Assembly (NCBI RefSeq): GCF_000005505.3
Contig: NC_016132.3
Coordinates: 37,028,914 to 37,092,913 of the forward strand
Direction: 5' to 3'
Length of the DNA: 64,000 nucleotides
From: Brachypodium distachyon
Taxonomy: Eukaryota > Streptophyta > Magnoliopsida > Poales > Poaceae
In this document: piece by piece, positions 22,601-32,116 of the stretch
How the letters are laid out: each line of letters begins with the position of its first letter
How positions within the stretch are numbered: the first letter of the stretch is position 1
Translations under genes and position numbers: made by a program
Notes under the pieces: model-generated
The model's input: only the letters and a program-made list of their open reading frames with translations
Told to the model about the DNA's origin: nothing
Database searches by the model: none

Positions 22601-24721
22601 GACAGCATTCTGAGATTTCCAAGAAATAAAATTAAAATTAAAACAGCAGTTTTTTTGGAAGGTACCAACTTAATAATTTTTTGGAAATGTAGGATGTGAA
22701 AACTTACAGAACATGGAGTATAGTCAGATTTTTCATATCCGGAACTTGGTCCGTGAAGGAATTGTCATTTAGACGGCTGATCTCCAAAAGCACATCGAAA
22801 CAATAAGTTTGCCACAAAAACACTAATTCTCCAACAAAATTCTAGAGCAATTTGTATGAACACTTACAGTACTTCAAGTTTTGTGAGTACCCCGATAGAT
22901 GCTGGAATACTTCCACTAAACCTGTTCCTGTCCAGAAGTCTGCACACAACACATCAGTCAGACAAATTATGGTTCAAATGATACAGGAGGAAAGCCTAAA
23001 TATCTGAACTTACATATGCTTGAGGCGCATGTTGGAGTTGAACATATATTCTGGGATAGGACCTTCTAGACCATTTTGGTTAAGATGGCTACAAAGGGCA
23101 GAAGCAATATATGAATGAGTGATAACCAAGTGACAAATACGATAACAAGAAACTAATGTTACTTATGACACTCACAAGTGTTCTGCGATAAGAAGCTGGT
23201 CTAATCCAGCTCCATTGTCCCTGGAGTTTGGGAGGCGTCCGATCAGGTTGTTATCAGCTAGATCTAGCCATTTAACCTTGGAGAGCTTGCCCAATGAGGG
23301 TGGAATAGTGCCCGTGAATTTGTTTGAGTTCAAACCGCTGAGGAAGGACATGGAGTCATGATTCACAAAACCACATTGAGATCCAACAAATGGATAATTC
23401 TTGCAAACAAAGTTATGAATTGTACAAAGGAACAACAATAATCTTACAAGAATTCGAGTTGTGCCAGGTTGCCTAGTTCGCTCGGAATAGTACCACTGAA
23501 ACTGCAACCTATTAATGCTCTACAAAATCATTCAAGTTACATGGAAGAAGGTACGTCAGTGATTAGGGTGAAAACACTAGACTATATAGTAGTTCACAGG
23601 TTGGACAGTTAAGCAAACTGTTGCAACTTACAAGTTTTTAAGCTGAATCAACTTCCCAATAGCAGGTGTAAGCGGACCACCTAAGTCTCTGTTTGAGGAT
23701 AGATCCCTGCAGTGCATTCATAGGCCAGTTATTAAGTGTCCTAATATTACTTTATCGTGTGACCATTAAACAGTCAAAAGCGTAGAGGCATCCATAGCAT
23801 GAATTATCTCAACGCTGAACCTAATTTGAAATGCTCAGCAGAACTCTAGCAAAGTTAAACAAATGGAAGCACTTACAAGACTCTCAGCTCAGTCAGGCTT
23901 CCTATATCATCACCCAGAGTGCCTCTCATATTCATACCAAATAGATTTCTACAGCATTCAAGGGAGTCAGGCGACATCAAGAGCAGGATCTTGGACAGCT
24001 CATAAGAAATGCAGAGAGATCAATTATACTCACAACGATGTAACCCTTGAGGTGTTGTCGCATGCAATTCCATCCCATTTCTCGCCGCAAGGATCGTTCG
24101 ATTTTTGCCTCCAGCTAGCAGGCACATTTGACCATTTCTTCATCAAGGATTTGAGAGCAGCCGCTGCAAAGGAGGAGAGACACACACGATAGCTGATCAG
24201 ACAACTTTTGGATAGTAGTACTAGTATTTTTTTAATTAGAAGACTGGACATGGATGGAATAACTAAAATTAGGTTGGGACTCCGATGGGTATCTTGGGCA
24301 AATTGCTACTAGTAGAATATTCTTTACTAACAGGGTCTAATTTAAGTATCACAACAACTTTTCCAGAAAATGATTGCAGTGCCAAAAATTCTACAGTATA
24401 TGCCTGTTCATCCGAAAACCAGATGCTACCAAAATTGAACCCTCCAACAAGCTAAAAATACTCATGAAACTAAAAAAAAAACCTCCGATAACAAGCTAAA
24501 AGTGTCGCTCAAACTAAAAATAATAATAATCTCACCGATAACAAGGTAAAAATAAAACCTCAAACTAGCTGAACAAGAACAAAGAAGGAAAAGCAGAAAA
24601 CCCTTGAGACTTGAGAGCAAGCATACATACCATCCTGTGGGTTGGTGTCGGCGGCAGCGATCCTCGACCCAGCGAGGAGGCACAAGACGAGCAGCAAGAA
24701 GAGCCGCCGCCTCTTGGCCAT
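19609..24721 (-). CDS. LRR-VIII receptor-like kinase, HPCA1/At5g49760-like
   Basis: A plasma-membrane receptor kinase of the LRR-VIII-1 group; Arabidopsis HPCA1 in this group senses extracellular H2O2. The start at 24721 ([20 protein letters not shown], signal peptide) was preferred to 24754. Exon 1 is 24631-24721 and exon 2 is 24034-24163 ([21 protein letters not shown]). Short LRR exons follow near 23878-23949, 23634-23706, 23451-23523, 23178-23340, 23014-23088, 22868-22940, 22708-22777, 22541-22610, 22379-22452, 22226-22300 and 22008-22145. The pre-membrane region is about 21469-21892 and the TM exon about 21266-21405 ([20 protein letters not shown]). The kinase spans 21092-19609: GAGGYG loop, IAIK lysine, HRD ([13 protein letters not shown]), [11 protein letters not shown], then a FEYSGGFP tail typical of the family. 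No disabling change was seen. Confidence 0.85.
21154..21236. mobile_element. Stowaway MITE in a receptor-kinase intron
   Basis: An 83-bp almost perfect hairpin, 'ctccctccgttccataaggt' against its complement 'tatggaacggagggag', with TA on both sides (21152-21153, 21237-21238). It lies between the TM exon and the first cytoplasmic exon and does not touch splice sites. Confidence 0.9.
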
Positions 24722-26132
24722 TCTCTCTCCCTCAGGTCCTCCTGCCCCAGCCAAAACCGCAAAAAGAAAAAAAAACGACCCTTTTTCTGATCCCGCTTCA
24801 ATTCCCTGACTTCCTCTGCTGCTCCTGAAGCTCCTCCTCTAGCTTTTTCTCTGCGCCGCGAACAGGAGAGCGGCGCGCTGGGGTGGATTGGAGCCTTGGA
24901 GGGAGCTGCTTTTCGAGAGCTCAAAGAACCAACTAGGGACGCAGGGAAGCAAGAAGAAGACGGGGGAGCTCGCCAACGCTGAAATGTAGGAGCCGTGTCG
25001 GAAATCAGATGATTATTAATACAGGCACCTGCCTGCTTCTTCCTGGACGGAGCCTTTTGGACTTCGGTTTTGCGTCGACTTGGTCAAGTCCATGAAAGCT
25101 TTGCGTTTTCGTTGCCAGTACTAATCAATCAGAGATGCTTTGGTTGGTTTGACACTCTCCTCCTTGAAAATAAACTTAAATTGCATTGGAGCCGTAGGGC
25201 GACTGACAGGTTTGCAAGTATGATAATGCAGGTGTTAAATCTGGAGGCCCCACTTTGCCCGTAGACGTCAGATTACACGAATCCAGCCCCAACTGAACGC
25301 GCGTTCGTGCATTTCTTTTTTTCTCGTATTTTATTCGAACTTGCAGATACTAATTTAAGTAAATTGCATAAACTAACACACTGAGCTAGTTGTTGATAAT
25401 ATTTTTTGCTCAAGCTGTGTGACTGATAACTAATGCTATTCACATGCAATTTAGCGTTATTTTATCAAATCCTATCTTGTAATTACTAAATATAATGTTG
25501 ATTGATGTTTTGAACATGGGTTAGTACCATTAATGTATTATTGTTTAGTTACTCCCTCCGATTCATATTAGTTGTCAAAATATTACATGTATTTAGACCA
25601 TATTTGGACAAATTTGAGGCAATTAATATGGATCGGAAGGAGTATATAATATGAATAAAAAATGATATTTGAGCGTTCTTCTATAGATAAGACAAGGAAA
25701 TCTTTTATATGGAATCTCTATACAGAAATGTAGAGAATCAAGTATAGAGAGACTGACAGAGGTATGCTCTGAGATTACTCCAAGATTACTTGTAGCCAGC
25801 TAGCTTCCTCCAGGATTACTTTTCTTCGAACTCTGTTTTATTCAGGACGACGTATGCCTTTGTGTTGTAGCTCAACCGCGACACAGTCACACAACAAACA
25901 GCAGCTCGTTCAGCCCACAAGAATGCTTCAAATTCTTGCTGCTAAAGTCTAAAGCAGATGCTTAAAACTTGAAAACACGGAGAGCCAGACTCTTCGTTAC
26001 GTAACATACATTACATCCTACAGTAGGCTCAGTGGAATACAACAGCTCATCAAGGTTTGGTTATCTACAGATGTATAGACTATAGTTGGGCAGTAAGCAG
26101 TACCAGGACAAAGTTTGTAAAATACATCTTCA
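24722..26132. other. Receptor-kinase promoter/5' UTR and intergenic DNA
   Basis: Bases 24722-24980 are a GC-rich leader/promoter for the minus-strand kinase; open frames there are shadows. The rest is AT-rich spacer containing one MITE (25552-25642). Bases 25640-26130 may include the 3' UTR of the DGAT3-like gene. Confidence 0.5.
25552..25642. mobile_element. Stowaway MITE
   Basis: The left end 'ctccctccgattcatattag' is the inverted repeat of 'aatatggatcggaaggag'. TA flanks both ends and the length is 91 bp. Confidence 0.85.
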
Positions 26133-26208
26133 ACCAGGTCTGTCCACGTGACCATCGTCAGTTCATGCGCACCAGGTCTGTCCACGTGACCATCATCAGT
26201 TCATGCCC
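26133..26208. repeat. 38-bp tandem duplication across the DGAT3-like stop codon
   Basis: Two copies of a 38-bp unit starting 'accaggtctgtccacgtgac' differ at about two positions. The unit nearer the gene (26171-26208) contains the last codons and stop (26196-26198). The other copy lies in the 3' UTR and would be a spare stop region. Confidence 0.9.
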
Positions 26209-27827
26209 AGCAGATCGCTGTCGTCTCCGAAGAAGCCTGCCACGATGGTGCCAACATCTTCCAAGCCTACACCAATGCAGAGGGTACTCTTATTCTGTAG
26301 GGAGCCTTCTTCCGGGACCTCGCTCCGCAGCCGCACGTTCGGGCCTACCCCGCACTTCCCCAAGCACTTGCATCCGACCACCGCGCCGCCCGTGCCAACC
26401 TGCTTCTCGAACTCCTGCAGTACGGTGAGCGAGCCTGACTTCTTGCATTTGCCACCCATGCAGACCTCGATTCTGTTCAACGCTGGTTTCTCGACAACTG
26501 CGATGCTGGTAGCAGTGCACTGAATGGCAGTTGTTGGCCCAGAAGAGATCTGTGCACCCAGTGCGGCGGAATCTGGGATTTGAGGCACTATGATGGGGAA
26601 AACTGTGGTTGCAGGAGGTGTTCGAGGTGCCGTGATGGTGGCGCAGCGGCTCATTCTGACGACTTCTCCTTCGCATTCGCTGTCGCTGGATTCCGATGAG
26701 CACGAGGAGCTGTCATCGCCCTTGCAGGAATTCAGTTTGGCCATCCTCTTCTCTTCCTCCTTTTTCATCTTCATGGCCTTCTTTGCAGCTTTCTTTTGTT
26801 CCTTCTCCATCTTTCTCATGGCCTTCATCGCAGCCTTGTCAAACTCTATTGCCGGGATTGTTCCAATTTCAGATGCAGTGATTTGGGGTACTGACATTGG
26901 CAACACCATCCCCTGCGCAATTCCAGGCATCGACTTGGTGGCTACACAGCTCATTTCCGTGGATTGCTCCTCCTCACACTCGCTCTCACTTGATTCCGAG
27001 GAGCCATCTCCACAGGTCATCACAGCTGCAGCCTTCTTCGCTTCCTTCTGCTGCTTCTTCAGTGCTTTCATAGCAGCTTTCTCCTCTTTTTCCCTCTTCT
27101 TCAGGTCGTCCTCCGCATCCTTCATCTGGTTCAATTCCAGCAGTAGCAGCTCGGTAGCTTCCTGTATTCATAATCCCACACAAACCTGAGCTCAAGTTGA
27201 GTCCGAAGTCACAGGAAAAGTGCACTGCAATACTTTCAGCTAACTAATTTACCACCGAATTCATGTCCATCTCAAGCATTGTGCGTTAACAAATCGTTAT
27301 CTTTACCTACAGAGAAAATGAAGTACTACAGGGGATGGAATGAGCAGTGTTTGTGCTTCGAGACCAGATCAAACAACGCATCACCATCATCATTTCAAAA
27401 TCATTCCGGAAAAGCTAACCCTCTCGAATTTTTAACGTAATAAACAACTACAGATAGGTCAATGATTCTCGGCGCGTCAAGATTTGTCAACCCTAATCCG
27501 AAGCGTAATGGGGGAACACCCGAACAGAACCGAAATTCGAGAGCGGAAGGGGGGGCTCACCGAGAGGATCTTCTCCTTGGAGGGGTCCCCAGCGACGAGG
27601 CCCATGGCCCGGAGCTTGGTGAGGTCCCTCGCGGCCGCCTCCACCGCCTTCCGCGGCGCCGCCTCGTAGTACCTGAGGTGTCCCTCGTCGGCGAATCCCA
27701 CGCCTCCGCCGCGGCCGACGCAGGAGACCCTGCCCGGCATCCCCCGATTCCTCCTCTCCCTCGAGAACACCGCCGGGCATGCCGCGGGGAGCGACCGCCG
27801 GAGGGCAGCAGCGCCGGTGAACTCCAT
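26196..27827 (-). CDS. Soluble DGAT3-like [2Fe-2S] protein
   Basis: It resembles plant DGAT3 (Arabidopsis At1g48300), a soluble thioredoxin-like ferredoxin-domain protein with reported diacylglycerol acyltransferase activity. Exon 1 is 27561-27827 (89 codons, phase 0; start MEFTGAAALRRSLPAACPAV, plastid-transit-like) and exon 2 is 26196-27161, giving 410 aa. Residues ~100-300 hold two related units, each a Lys/Ala-rich helix followed by an acidic SSES..ECE patch and a VPQI segment (about 118-183 and 199-284). The C-terminal domain has the cluster pattern CX4C (C323, C328) and CX3C (C355, C359), within VCMGGKCKKSG and GCKCLGKCGVGPNVRLR. No frame break. The enzymatic role is from the family; the fold is clear from the cysteines. 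Confidence 0.8.
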
Positions 27828-28062
27828 GGATGCGTTTTCCCCTTCCTCTCCCGCTACCAAATCCTGCGGCGCGTTGGTGGCGTTGCGATGCTTGGTCACG
27901 CCTCCGTGGTTGTGATTTTAGTATCGTACCCTTCTTGACGACGTGGCGCTTCGTGAGTGGGTGAGAGGCTTCGATGCGCTTGCGTGGCCCACGATTGGCG
28001 CAGGACGCGGCCCCAGTCCAGGCGTATAGGTGTGGGATCCAAATCCTGCTTCTAGTTTAATT
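27828..28062. other. Promoter/5' UTR of the DGAT3-like gene
   Basis: A pyrimidine-rich leader is followed by spacer. An in-frame ATG upstream at 27899 could extend the protein (MTKHRNATNAPQDL..) but the downstream ATG better matches a transit-peptide start. No TATA box was obvious. Confidence 0.4.
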
Positions 28063-29023
28063 GGGGGAGTATCACGTGAAAACTCTCCAAGGTTGCAAAT
28101 CTGAAAACTCTCATTCAGAACCGTTGGATTCAGAATGGACGTCTAGATGTGATGCGGAGGCAGCTACGGTACTTGTGTTCTTTTTTTAAAAGAAAAACCC
28201 ATCTTGCCCTCTTCGTCTACCTCCGTCCAAACTTAATCTGACCCTATGGCGATGCGCCTTGCGGGCTGCTGCTGCTGTCGAGCGACGAAACTGCTGTTCT
28301 CACCCGATGCCTGAACCCTCAGGCGGTGAACCAAGAAAAGTTTCTAGACCCTGAAATGGATTCAGTCCTACGGGACCTACGGATGGAGATTTCTAAGCTG
28401 TGAATTAACTTTACGAATTCATCACTACTAGGCCCCTAATCACTGAGCCAAGAACAGTCAATGGCAGAAATCAAATTAGCTATGCTAACTTGTGATTGCT
28501 TCTCCATGCCAACGAAAGTGAGCAGAACCAAGAAATAAATCTACAAACTCTCATCCGTGTACAATAAATAAATCAAAGCTCACAAGTACCCACGCCCAAA
28601 ATTGACTCCAGGCAAGCCCACTTTCAACATGAATGAATCAAAATATACGGACAATGAAATCATCCAATTACACCATGTTCTGTTCGGCATAAGAGATTTC
28701 TAGCGCATGGTCAGGAGATGGGGAATAAATTTCTTGGAGTCACGGGCCGGTCCATCAAATCCACACCAAATTGTGCTAAGGGATCGAGGAATCGCAGAAG
28801 GCAGACTTTTTTGGCAATCAAGCGTCACATAGGGCGGAGGGCCTGCCGACGGCCACGACTACGACGGCAGCCTGTTCTCAGTTGAAGGCAGGAGAAGGGT
28901 ACGCGGGCATGAAGTAGTGCAGCTGCCTCCGCTTCACATCTGAAGCGTCCTTTCGCAATCCAACGGCTTTGGACGAGAGTTTTCAGATTTGCACCAGACG
29001 GGAGTTTTCACCTGATATTTCCC
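28063..29023. mobile_element. Inverted-repeat transposon, Mutator-like? non-autonomous
   Basis: Terminal inverted repeats of about 60 bp: the left contains 'gtgaaaactctcc', 'gcaaatctgaaaactctc' and 'ccgttggatt', and the right carries the complements in mirrored order. The element is about 960 bp with no transposase. Long TIRs suggest a MULE, but I could not find a matching 9-bp duplication, so the class is uncertain. Confidence 0.65.
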
Positions 29024-30210
29024 AATTTTTAGTTCAAATTTTAAGTTAAAATTTTGAACTATTTTCTCTGATCCATATTACTTGGCGAAATATTATCTAG
29101 ATGCTTTTTAAATATAAATACACCAAATTTCAAATGAAAAGCGGGACGTGGGATCCCACTCATTGCCTGGTAATGGTGCAGGACCCGCACCGAATCCAAC
29201 CCTCACCAGAAGTTACTGGTCGCATTTACCAAACCAGCCCAAACCACAAATCAGGTCAGGGAATCCAAACCGCATGATATTCGACCACACACGCACCAAA
29301 CCATATGAAATATGCGGTTTGAACCCAACCACGGATGCTAATAGCCGGACGCAGTTGCTGCTAAAAAAAAAGCCGGACGCAGTTCGCTCGCGTGCGTTCT
29401 GCTCAGGACCTCAGGTGGGCTTAACGCCTGTGAATTGTGAAATACTAACGGCGCTACCTGACCTGATGCCTTTTTTTATTCCTTGGGCTTAAGTGCCAAA
29501 AGATAAAACTATAGCGATGAAGTGCCATACAACATGATTAATTAATCTTAAATAGCATCTGCAAACAAGCCCATAAACATTCAAAGCAATATCCCCAGAT
29601 GCATTAACGGAGGCAAAAAATCATTATACAGGTCCAAAACGGAAGAAATAAAACACATCTAAGAGAAAACAACTTTACAATTAATCTAGATGATCATTCT
29701 CTGCTCCAAAGTCATTATCAAGCAGCGCAAGCTCCAATGACACTGGTAACCACAAGAAGGGCTGAACTCCATGACCATGACACTGATTGGGGTACAGGCC
29801 TTCACTTCAGATAGGGGAAGAAAGTTGTGCTGCATTCATGATGATGCAAGACAATGCGAGCTGGTTCAAATGATAAAAGAACAAGTCCCTGTATAAATCC
29901 TACCAAATTGAGATAGTTTGAATATATCGACAAGTCCAGTACATGCTTGTAGCATTTCCAGGTCTGAAGCTAAAATCATCGCCAAGCAAAAACATTGAAG
30001 CTAAAATCATCGCCAAGCTAAAAGCATTGACTGTGCTAGAGAATAGTGGATTCAATTTAGCTCTCCTTCATATACACCTGACCAGACATGCATGCAAGCA
30101 AGTAATCTATTACAGAGAAACAATTATCAGTTATATGCTACCAAGAATGAGTTACAAAGTGTACAATCATCTGAATAATTGAATATAGCAGTAGACAGTA
30201 GTATCATCCA
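29024..30210. other. Intergenic, no gene recognised
   Basis: Bases 29060-29145 look like a worn Stowaway element ('ctctgatccatattacttgg'). The rest is AT-rich. A 24-base block ('gctaaaatcatcgccaagc') is repeated near 29970 and 30000. No exon can be supported. Confidence 0.4.
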
Positions 30211-30282
30211 TGCTTACAGTACCAAAGTGACATCAAGAAATCCAAGATATTCTAGGTGAGATAAATTACCGTTGAGAATATC

Positions 30283-30530
30283 CTTCAGATCTGGCCTTGG
30301 GGAAACGGTGGCGGACTTCTTGGAGGGCAGCCAGCCGTGGAGCTTCGCGAGGAAGCAGGCGGCGGCGAGCGCAACCCTTACCGCGAGGCGGCGAAGAAGG
30401 TCAGGAGGCGGGGACGGGGAAGGGCGGACTTCTTGGAGGGCGGCCGGTGGCAGTGGGCGATGGAGCGCCCGAGCGACGGCGGCGGCGCGGGCGCAACCCC
30501 TAGCAAGGATTATCGGGGTCGAGTAGTGCC
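30283..30530 (-). other. GC-rich possible exon, product unknown
   Basis: On the minus strand an Ala/Arg/Pro-rich frame runs to ..LHGWLPSKKSATVSPRP and a donor-like AACG|GTAATT near 30283. Two related pieces ('cttcttggagggc.gcc') indicate an internal duplication. I do not recognise the product and see no clear downstream exon, so it may be the first exon of an unknown small gene or chance GC-rich DNA. Confidence 0.25.
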
Positions 30531-31990
30531 AATTCACATCTCGTGGGATCGGACCAAACCAGGCCGCACCAAACCGCAGTTTTACTAAAACCAATCCAGT
30601 CCGACCCGTTTTCTATCTCCACCCGTTTGAACCCAATCCAATCAAAACCACGTTGATTTCCGCACCAAAAAATCCAAACGAACCCGCACCATCCCCAGGC
30701 TTTCATCCTATTCACATGTGTCCTGCGTCGGCAACACGCACGGAGCCGAGTATAAAAGTGCAGACTCATGTGTATGTACTTTGTAGTTGTTTCGTCCAAA
30801 TTATATAATATATATATTATATATATATATGAATTTTAGGCATTTCTAGCAGATTCCATAAAACTCCGGCTCGTAAAATCATATACGGTAAATCTTTAAA
30901 CTGTTTTAGGGTATCGATTTGCGTCGGACGAAACAGACCCCTTAAATTAGTACTATAGTATTCGTTTTCTAGTGTTAATGACAACATAAGATTGTAGACT
31001 GATGGCGTGTTTGAGAATATCAGATTTTATCTAGGTGGCACGAGACGATTCTTTGGTCCTCAAAATGGAAGAAGTGTAGCGGTGTTTAGTGACCTTTTCG
31101 GTTTGATTGAGTCGTAGGACAATCATGGTATTAACAGGGAATCCGCAAATGAAGCAATGGGTAGAATCAATATAACATACACAAATCATATTTTGCACCC
31201 ACCAAAACCTTCCTTACGTGTGAGGAGAGTTCACCACTAAATTTTGATGAGTTACATTTTTAGGTGTTAGTTGGACGGTTGTACTTGAGACTGATAGTAG
31301 CCCAAGGTACCAGAGTGGCTTCGGAGTGGCAAAAATGCTGCTCCCTCCGACCCATATTATTTGTCTCAAATTTTCTCAAATAAGGATGTATTTGTGTTTA
31401 AAAAGCGTCTAGATACATGTAATATTTCGACAAATAATTTCAGCCAGATGGGGTAGTACTATTTTTTTTATGCCTCCACAGCAGTACCATCCTGATTGTA
31501 CCGGACCACTGGTAGTAACGGGTGTAACCCTGGTAGTTCTACACCCTTAATTTCTTTGTGTAACGGTTTGATTTTGATCATTTGATCGAAGAAAAATGTC
31601 TCAATATACGGTTTCACGCCTGGTAAAAGAAAAATACGGTTTCACCGGAGAAAATGTTAATTCTCCATTGCTTTCTTCGTGAATTTCATTTGTCTAGGGT
31701 GTTTGGGCGTCCTAGACGAAAGTGGTCACCTCGAAGCTTATTTTAAATGTTGTTGAGTTTTAGGATTGGATTTAAATTTTAAAGCCTCCAACTGAGTTTT
31801 GGAATGATTCTCCTGTAAAGTCCGGAATCCGCCTTCAATTCAGCAATATCGATTGGTCAAAGTTTGACCGGAGGCATGCGCTAAATGTCTTTTTTTTAGT
31901 TGGAGGGAACATTTTCTTTTGTAGTACGTAGTACCATTTACATTTGGATTTTGCTATTTCTATAAACAAATAATCTTTCATGCTTAGGTT
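30531..31990. other. Intergenic, no gene recognised
   Basis: Bases 30535-30700 are low-complexity 'accaaaccgc'-type DNA similar in flavour to 29200-29300. Bases 30800-30830 are an (AT)n microsatellite. A degenerate MITE sits at 31341-31454. Nothing else supportable. Confidence 0.45.
31341..31454. mobile_element. Worn Stowaway-like MITE
   Basis: 'ctccctccgacccatattat' pairs imperfectly with 'aatttcagccagatggggtag'. The internal 'tagatacatgtaatatttcg' is the body sequence shared by several MITEs in this window (38706, 45238, 48550). Confidence 0.6.
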
Positions 31991-32116
31991 TTGGGAGCAG
32001 TTCATCAGACCCTGATCGCCCCAGAGACTGGCTCCTGAACGGATTAATTAGCTGGATTAATTACACCAGATCTTCATCCCCCTCTCTCGCACGGACGGAC
32101 CTCCGTCGGAGCGGCA

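Noticed and set aside
26203..27189. Plus-strand Ser/Phe-rich frames opposite the DGAT3-like gene
   Set aside because: They are the antisense reading of its Lys/Glu-rich exon.
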